From: an uncultured Eubacteriales bacterium
GTDB taxonomy: Bacteria; Bacillota; Clostridia; Peptostreptococcales; Anaerovoracaceae
DNA: 18,678 nt
Assembly (NCBI GenBank): GCA_902772685.1
Contig: CACYBO010000113.1
Location: 1 to 18,678, forward strand
Reading direction: 5' to 3'
The notes beneath the pieces are model-generated. The model was given only the letters and a program-made list of their open reading frames with translations, searched no databases and was not told where the DNA came from. Numbering within the stretch: position 1 is the stretch's first letter; each line of letters begins with the position of its first letter. Positions 14,400 through 18,678 of the stretch are shown piece by piece. The translations under genes and the position numbers were made by a program.

Positions 14400-15134
14400 A
14401 TGAGCATATTTGCCATAGCGGACCTGCACCTTTCTTTTGCGCCGGGAAGTGACAAGCCGATGGATATATTCGGCTCCAGATGGAAGAATCATCCGGCGAG
14501 AATCAAAGAAAACTGGTGCGGTACTGTAACTGAAAATGATACCGTCGTGATTGCGGGAGATATATCCTGGGGGCTGAAGCTGGAAGAGGCTGTTTATGAT
14601 CTGGATTGGATCGATGCGCTTCCCGGTCATAAAATTCTCCTCAAAGGCAATCATGATCTCTGGTGGTCCGGAATCAACAGACTCAACAGCATGTATAAAT
14701 CCATCACGTTTCTCCAGAATGACGCATGCCGGGTGGCGGTAAGTGATGACAGGGAAATCTGGATCTGCGGAAGCAGAGGGTGGATCACCCCTGATGATGA
14801 CGACTTTACCGAAGCCGATGACAAGATCTACAAGCGGGAAGCACTTCGGCTAAGGGCCTCGCTGGAATACGCTAAAAACGCTGCAAAGGCATCAGCAGTC
14901 TCAGGAGTGAATGCAGAGATGGTCGGTTTTCTTCATTTTCCGCCTGTTGCAAAGCCCGGCCGGTTTTCAGAATTTATGCAGGCTTTTGAAGATTTTGCAG
15001 TAAAAGAAGTATATTACGGCCACATACACGGCGAGGACGGTTTCAAGAACGCTGTGCAGGGGACATATTACGGAACTGAATACAATCTCATATCTGCAGA
15101 TTACTTAAACTGCAGATTGCTGAAGATACGATAA
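14400..15134 (+). CDS. Calcineurin-like metallophosphoesterase
   Basis: 244-aa cytoplasmic phosphoesterase with a complete dinuclear metal site. The ligands are Asp8 and His10 (ADLHL), Asp54 (GDISWG), Asn84-His85-Asp86 (KGNHDLWW), His179 (LHFPP), and His208/His210 (GHIHG). The GDISWG and LWW variants place it in a bacterial serine/threonine-phosphatase-like subfamily whose substrate is unknown. The ribosome site is weak (GGAG at 14384-14387, 12 nt before the ATG) and lies next to the rmuC stop. It precedes deoB by 34 nt. A link to nucleotide or sugar-phosphate turnover is possible from that neighbour but unproven. Confidence 0.92.
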   Translation: MSIFAIADLHLSFAPGSDKPMDIFGSRWKNHPARIKENWCGTVTENDTVVIAGDISWGLKLEEAVYDLDWIDALPGHKILLKGNHDLWWSGINRLNSMYKSITFLQNDACRVAVSDDREIWICGSRGWITPDDDDFTEADDKIYKREALRLRASLEYAKNAAKASAVSGVNAEMVGFLHFPPVAKPGRFSEFMQAFEDFAVKEVYYGHIHGEDGFKNAVQGTYYGTEYNLISADYLNCRLLKIR

Positions 15135-15168
15135 CTGAAGATAATTTGAAAGCAGGCAGGTGATAACA

Positions 15169-16365
15169 ATGAGAACCACAATTATCGTGATGGATTCGCT
15201 CGGCGTCGGAGAACTTCCTGACGCGGGTTCTTATGGAGACGAAGGGGTGAATACCCTCGGGCATATACTTGACCGTTATCCACTGGACATACCGAACCTC
15301 AGAAGGCTTGGGCTCGGTAATATCGAGCGTCCCGAAGACCCATCCGGCAGGGTGGCCGGCGGGAGGCTGGCTGTCGCAGCCCCTGAAGGCGCCTTCTGTC
15401 GTCTCGCGGAACAATCCGCCGGGAAAGACACCATTACGGGGCACTGGGAAATCGCCGGAATCAAAACCAAAGTGCCGTTCAAGACTTATCACGACGGGTT
15501 CCCGAAAGAACTTATGGATGAGTTTGTGAAGCGAACAGGGCATGAATATATCGGAAACTATTCCGGCTCCGGAACTGAGATCATCGAGGTGCTCGGCGAC
15601 GAACATGAAAGAACAGGCAAGGTTATCGTCTACACCTCTGCAGACAGCGTATTTCAGATTGCGGCGAACACGGATGTGGTTCCGCTGGAAGAACTGTACC
15701 GCATCTGCGAAATAACACGCGGCCTTCTGGTGGGCAAATACGCCTGCGGACGTGTGATAGCCCGTCCATATATCAAGGGACCAGACGGTAAACGGGTCCG
15801 TACGGCGGATAGGCACGATTACGCGCCTTCTCCTCCTGAAGATACGATGCTCGATATTGTCAGCAGCGCGGGTCAGACCGTATATTCCATCGGCAAGATC
15901 AGAGATATATTTAACGGCAAAGGCATTACGGAGGCCGTTCATACGGAAAGCAATGACGATGGTGTTACAAAGACTATCGAAGCTCTGAACAAGGACTTTA
16001 ACGGACTGATTTTCACCAATCTTGTTGATTTTGATTCCAAGTACGGACACAGGCGCGATCCGGAGGGTTACGGCAGAGCGATTGAAGACTTCGACAGGAG
16101 ACTTCCTGAAATAGAAGCCTCTATGAAAGACGATGATATCCTTATCATTACTTCAGACCATGGAAATGACCCCATTCACACAGGATTTGATCACACAAGG
16201 GAATATATTTTCTGTCTTACAACCGGCAATTGCATACGAAAGGGTATAGATATCGGGACGCGGGGCGCTTTTGCAGATATAGGAGCGACAGTAACTGAGT
16301 ATCTGACAGGAAGAAAGAACGCCACTGCTATCGGTGACAGTTTTCTTGATCTTATCCGTATTTAA
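15169..16365 (+). CDS. deoB: Phosphopentomutase
   Basis: Interconverts ribose-1-phosphate or deoxyribose-1-phosphate with the 5-phosphate forms, linking nucleoside salvage to the pentose phosphate pathway. Alkaline-phosphatase superfamily, 398 aa, the normal length. Metal and catalytic motifs are VMDSLGVGELPDAGSYGD at the N-terminus, KDTITGHWE with the probable phospho-threonine Thr88, SDHGNDP, and GFDHTREY. The ATG at 15169 is preceded by CAGGTG at 15157-15162. A GTG at 15160 lies inside that ribosome site and is rejected. It is the last gene of the long operon, followed by a terminator. No purine-nucleoside phosphorylase or deoxyribose-phosphate aldolase is adjacent, unlike classical deo operons. 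Confidence 0.96.
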   Translation: MRTTIIVMDSLGVGELPDAGSYGDEGVNTLGHILDRYPLDIPNLRRLGLGNIERPEDPSGRVAGGRLAVAAPEGAFCRLAEQSAGKDTITGHWEIAGIKTKVPFKTYHDGFPKELMDEFVKRTGHEYIGNYSGSGTEIIEVLGDEHERTGKVIVYTSADSVFQIAANTDVVPLEELYRICEITRGLLVGKYACGRVIARPYIKGPDGKRVRTADRHDYAPSPPEDTMLDIVSSAGQTVYSIGKIRDIFNGKGITEAVHTESNDDGVTKTIEALNKDFNGLIFTNLVDFDSKYGHRRDPEGYGRAIEDFDRRLPEIEASMKDDDILIITSDHGNDPIHTGFDHTREYIFCLTTGNCIRKGIDIGTRGAFADIGATVTEYLTGRKNATAIGDSFLDLIRI

Positions 16366-16389
16366 GCGCTGGAAGCTATACCTCCGGCA

Positions 16390-16420
16390 TTGTTTACATA
16401 AACAAATTTTAATAAACAAA
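16390..16420 (+). repeat. Palindrome plus third half-site upstream of the secreted-protein promoter (candidate operator)
   Basis: TTGTTTACATAAACAA (16390-16405) is a 7-bp-arm palindrome with a 2-bp centre. A third half-site TAAACAA follows at 16413-16419, repeating the half-site at 16399-16405 with a 14-bp period. It lies after deoB and about 30 bp before the -35 at 16434. The A/T-rich stem is too weak for a terminator. It resembles a transcription-factor site, but I cannot name the factor. Confidence 0.4.
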
Positions 16421-16455
16421 AGCTCTGTGGACATTGAAGAACAGGGCTTTTTTTT
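16420..16455 (+). terminator. Intrinsic terminator after deoB
   Basis: AAGCTCTGT (16420-16428) pairs with ACAGGGCTT (16441-16449), 9 bp with one G-T pair, around a 12-nt loop. It is preceded by an A-rich run and followed by a T-tract to 16455 (eight Ts in all). It ends the long operon that starts near 10407. Confidence 0.9.
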
Positions 16456-16462
16456 ATAAAAT
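16434..16462 (+). promoter_or_regulatory. SigA-type promoter for the secreted lysozyme-like protein
   Basis: TTGAAG (16434-16439) and TAAAAT (16457-16462) have a 17-bp spacer. The -35 lies in the loop of the deoB terminator and the -10 follows the T-tract. The expected start is near 16469. The leader of about 29 nt carries GGGAGGAG just before the ATG at 16498. Confidence 0.55.
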
Positions 16463-16497
16463 TAAAGTGTGTAAGAGTCGTTATCGGGAGGAGTATT

Positions 16498-18495
16498 ATG
16501 AGAAAGAAAATCATATGCTGCGCCTTATCCGCCATGCTCATTCTCACATTTATACCGCAGATTACATTCGCGGTCGAGGATGCAGTGGAAATGGCTGAAG
16601 GGGAGGAGATAACAACAGATGCCCAGGCTGATTCCGCAGAGGAGGAATCCTTGGAGTCCGAATCCGCGGAGGAGGAAGAGATTCTGCCGACGGAAGCTGT
16701 GCAGGAGGAGCCTGCAGCAGATGACGGCGCAGAGCAGGAGGAAGCTGCTGAAACTGCAGAAGACGCAGTATACGCTGAGTCCGGAGTCATTACCGGGTTT
16801 GCTCCCCTTGAAACAAGTGAATACTGGTACGAAGGGAATCCCGATGAGAGCGATCTTACTCTCAATCTTCCTGATTCCCTGAGTGTGTATCTCGACGGAA
16901 GTGATCAGCTCAGTGATATCGAGGTGAGCTGGGAGGCAGTCGAAGATTTTGATGATACCGATTTCTATTTCTATTCCATGAAACCTGTCTGGGATGAAGA
17001 TATCGTTCTTTCCGATGCCCTCAGTGAGGCCGCGGATGTTCCGTGGATTACAGTCTATAAACAGGAGCCATCCAATTATGAGGTTGAGCCTGTCCAGACA
17101 GAGGAAGAGATTGAACCGATTTATACTGAAGAAGAGGGTCCGGTGGATCCTGATCCGGATATTACAGTAGATTCTGCTGCAGGAACTCTCAAGGCGTTAG
17201 CGCTTGATACCGCAGAGGATATTGTCGACTCAGTCACAGAAGATGCCTATGCAGATACAGCTAAGAATACAGCTGCAATCTACAAATACCTTACAGGCAC
17301 GATGGGCCTCAATAAAGCTGCTGCATGCGGCGTCATGATCAACATCAATGCGGAGAGCGGGATGAGTCCGATCAATCTCCAGAACACATACAACTCCAGA
17401 TTCGGGCTTTCCGATTCAGCATATACTAAGGCGGTTGACAGAGGAAAAGGAAGTTACAGAACAAGCGGCGGCAGATCACAGAACTTTAAGACCGACAGCG
17501 GCGGTTACGGACTGTGCCAGTGGACATCATCCGGAAGAAAGTCAAATCTACTTAAACGGGCCCTGTCGCAGGGGAAGTCAATCGGAGACATCAATATGCA
17601 GCTTGGATTCCTGGATACAGAGCTCCAGGGGTACAAATCAGTGTATACCACGCTGAAAGGCGTTCCTAATAACGCCGCCGGTGCATATATCGCTGCAGCT
17701 GAATTCTGTCTTGCATTCGAGATCCCTGCAAATACCGTAAACACAGCGGCATCAAGAGCAAGAAACTGTCTGTCCAACTACTGGAAGACTTACAGCGGAT
17801 CATCCGCAAGCGCTACCGGAACATCATTCGTTTCCCTTTGCGGTTATTCATATCCTTTGGCGATAAAAAAAGGAAAGGGTATCGATATCACGGGTTATGC
17901 GGTTTCAAATTACAGAATTACATCCGTGACAGGTAAAATCATAAACAGCAGCGGAAAAGCAGTTTACTCCAAAACTCTCAAGCCTGGGACGACAGCCTAT
18001 AAACTGAGCCATCTGGATGGAGCTATGAAATTCGGCAGTCTGGGAACGGGAACATATACGTATAAAATTACCGCAAAGGATTCTCATGGAAAATTCGTAA
18101 CGGCATCCCACAAATTCAAGGTCTCCACTTCAGGTTCAACAAGCAAGACACTTGGGTTTATGGCGAACAGTTCAGTAGCCGATCCAGCGCAGTCTTCCGC
18201 GGCTCCAAGCACACAGACTGCTGCAAGCTCGGCACCTGCAAAAGTCAAACAGGCTTATCCGGGTCCTTTCCCGAAAATCCCGAAGCGGGGATATTTCAAG
18301 AAAGGGGATAAAGGGAAGCAGGTCAAGAGACTTCAGAAATTCCTCAAATGGTACGGATACAAAGTAAAAGTAACCGGTACATATAAGACTAAGACTTATA
18401 AAGCCGTAAAGAAGTTCCAGAAGTCGATGGGGATTAAAGCTACCGGCCGTTTTGGCAAAAAGAGTTTAGCCAAGGCTAAAAAAGTGAAGAAGTAA
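16498..18495 (+). CDS. Secreted cell-wall protein with lysozyme-like domain and C-terminal peptidoglycan-binding domain
   Basis: 665 aa. The signal peptide is residues 1-25 (MRKK start, hydrophobic core, ending TFA). Residues 26 to about 230 form a low-complexity, very Glu/Asp-rich region with a folded-looking aromatic part near 95-185. Residues about 255-432 match the phage-tail-tip-lysozyme type (NTAAIYKYL, GVMININAESGMSP with candidate catalytic Glu286, GGYGLCQWTS, AAEFCLAFEIP). About 440-550 is a beta-rich, Ig-like module. An Ala/Ser/Thr/Pro linker follows, then a PG_binding_1 domain (about 602-655) in a strongly Lys-rich tail. It probably binds and cuts, or merely tethers to, peptidoglycan outside the cell. 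It is monocistronic, with its own promoter and GGGAGGAG ribosome site. The lysozyme domain is family resemblance by eye; activity is inferred. Confidence 0.88.
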   Translation: MRKKIICCALSAMLILTFIPQITFAVEDAVEMAEGEEITTDAQADSAEEESLESESAEEEEILPTEAVQEEPAADDGAEQEEAAETAEDAVYAESGVITGFAPLETSEYWYEGNPDESDLTLNLPDSLSVYLDGSDQLSDIEVSWEAVEDFDDTDFYFYSMKPVWDEDIVLSDALSEAADVPWITVYKQEPSNYEVEPVQTEEEIEPIYTEEEGPVDPDPDITVDSAAGTLKALALDTAEDIVDSVTEDAYADTAKNTAAIYKYLTGTMGLNKAAACGVMININAESGMSPINLQNTYNSRFGLSDSAYTKAVDRGKGSYRTSGGRSQNFKTDSGGYGLCQWTSSGRKSNLLKRALSQGKSIGDINMQLGFLDTELQGYKSVYTTLKGVPNNAAGAYIAAAEFCLAFEIPANTVNTAASRARNCLSNYWKTYSGSSASATGTSFVSLCGYSYPLAIKKGKGIDITGYAVSNYRITSVTGKIINSSGKAVYSKTLKPGTTAYKLSHLDGAMKFGSLGTGTYTYKITAKDSHGKFVTASHKFKVSTSGSTSKTLGFMANSSVADPAQSSAAPSTQTAASSAPAKVKQAYPGPFPKIPKRGYFKKGDKGKQVKRLQKFLKWYGYKVKVTGTYKTKTYKAVKKFQKSMGIKATGRFGKKSLAKAKKVKK

Positions 18496-18523
18496 TATTA
18501 ACTTATCTGGAATTAAATAGTCG

Positions 18524-18552
18524 TTGAAGTTCAGCGGGATTTCGGTTATACT
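18524..18552 (+). promoter_or_regulatory. SigA-type promoter for tRNA-Ser
   Basis: TTGAAG (18524-18529) and TATACT (18547-18552) are spaced by 17 bp. The expected start is near 18559, 35 nt before the tRNA. The -10 sits in the loop of the 18531-18564 inverted repeat, and transcription would begin inside its right arm. Confidence 0.7.
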
Positions 18553-18564
18553 GAATCCCGCTGA
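18531..18564 (+). terminator. Perfect 11-bp inverted repeat: probable terminator of the secreted-protein gene, overlapping the tRNA promoter
   Basis: TCAGCGGGATT (18531-18541) and AATCCCGCTGA (18554-18564) are perfectly complementary around a 12-nt loop. They lie 35 nt after the stop codon at 18495. The following tract (GATATTTCT) is only moderately T-rich, so it could instead be, or also be, an operator on the tRNA promoter. A transcript started from that promoter contains only the right arm and cannot form the hairpin. Confidence 0.6.
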
Positions 18565-18593
18565 GATATTTCTGCAGATAAGAAGAATCAGAT

Positions 18594-18678
18594 GGAAGCG
18601 TATCGAAGTGGTCATAACGAGCCGCACTCGAAATGCGGTTGTCCTCCGGGGCACGTGGGTTCGAATCCCACCGCTTCC
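18594..18678 (+). tRNA. tRNA-Ser (anticodon CGA)
   Basis: An 85-nt class II tRNA. The acceptor stem is GGAAGCG (18594-18600) with CGCTTCC (18672-18678). The D arm is TCG/CGA with GTGGTC in the loop. The anticodon stem is CCGCA/TGCGG around loop CTCGAAA, giving anticodon CGA at 18629-18631, which reads UCG. The long variable arm (TGTCC, loop TCCG, GGGCA) is diagnostic for Ser, Leu or Tyr types, and the anticodon fixes Ser. The T arm is GTGGG/CCCAC with TTCGAAT. The window ends at the last acceptor-stem base, so the discriminator base and any encoded CCA are outside. Confidence 0.97.

Noticed and set aside
15088..16050. 320-codon open frame on the - strand opposite deoB
   Set aside because: It is a shadow of the well-supported deoB gene; no domain or ribosome site supports it.
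16390..16405. Rex or FNR binding site
   Set aside because: The palindrome TTGTTTACATAAACAA has a 2-bp centre and does not fit the spacing of the Rex (TTGTTAAnnnnTTAACAA) or FNR (TTGATnnnnATCAA) consensus.
1..18678. Mobile element, prophage, CRISPR array or defence system
   Set aside because: No transposase, integrase, array of spaced repeats or known defence domain was seen. The lysozyme-like domain in the gene at 16498-18495 sits in a secreted wall protein, not a phage cluster.
18594..18678. tRNA-Ser as an integration-site boundary
   Set aside because: tRNA genes are frequent attachment sites, but no integrase or repeated tRNA 3' end can be seen within the window, and the downstream flank is not shown.

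Overview
This 18.7-kb window reads as ordinary, densely packed core chromosome of a low-to-moderate-GC (roughly 47%, by eye) Gram-positive anaerobe, most likely a member of the Clostridia (Bacillota). The evidence is a split two-gene transketolase, FtsEX followed by a secreted coiled-coil/M23 protein and an S41 protease, a YerC-type TrpR-like regulator, strong GGAGG-type ribosome sites, and a secreted protein with a lysozyme-like domain and a peptidoglycan-binding domain. Every gene I can support is on the + strand. I found no prophage, insertion sequence, CRISPR array, toxin-antitoxin pair or defence island. The taxonomic placement is inference from gene content.

Layout. (1) 1-62 is the tail of an upstream gene, closed by a terminator at about 97-119. 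(2) 164-2384 holds three unrecognised small genes, the last with a C-terminal membrane anchor, followed by nnrD (NAD(P)HX dehydratase). (3) 2523-9930 is one probable operon: split transketolase (two subunits), ftsE, ftsX, a secreted coiled-coil/M23 protein, recJ and an S41 C-terminal processing protease. (4) 10033-10332 is a monocistronic YerC-like TrpR-family regulator with its own strong promoter and an operator-like dyad. (5) 10410-16365 is a second long probable operon: Sfp-type phosphopantetheinyl transferase, a metallo-beta-lactamase-fold protein of the COG1237 type, recX, tcdA, an unknown helical protein, rmuC, a metallophosphoesterase and deoB. Several junctions overlap by 4 nt (ATGA). 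(6) 16498-18495 is a secreted cell-wall protein with an acidic N-terminal region, a lysozyme-like domain and a basic peptidoglycan-binding C-terminus. (7) 18594-18678 is tRNA-Ser(CGA), ending exactly at the window edge.

How the genes work together. FtsE/FtsX form a membrane ATPase complex that in other bacteria switches on a peptidoglycan hydrolase or its activator. The adjacent secreted coiled-coil/M23 protein is the natural partner. Its M23 motif carries Asp345 where a zinc-ligand His is expected, which could make it an EnvC-like activator rather than a hydrolase. RecJ, RecX, RmuC and TcdA are housekeeping DNA/RNA maintenance functions. Transketolase and DeoB both feed the pentose-phosphate pool.

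The most unusual structural theme is non-coding. At nearly every intergenic gap an inverted repeat, usually a terminator, is interleaved with the promoter of the next unit. The -35 or -10 hexamer lies in the hairpin loop, or an extended -10 sits directly after the T-tract. No intergenic gap exceeds 140 bp.
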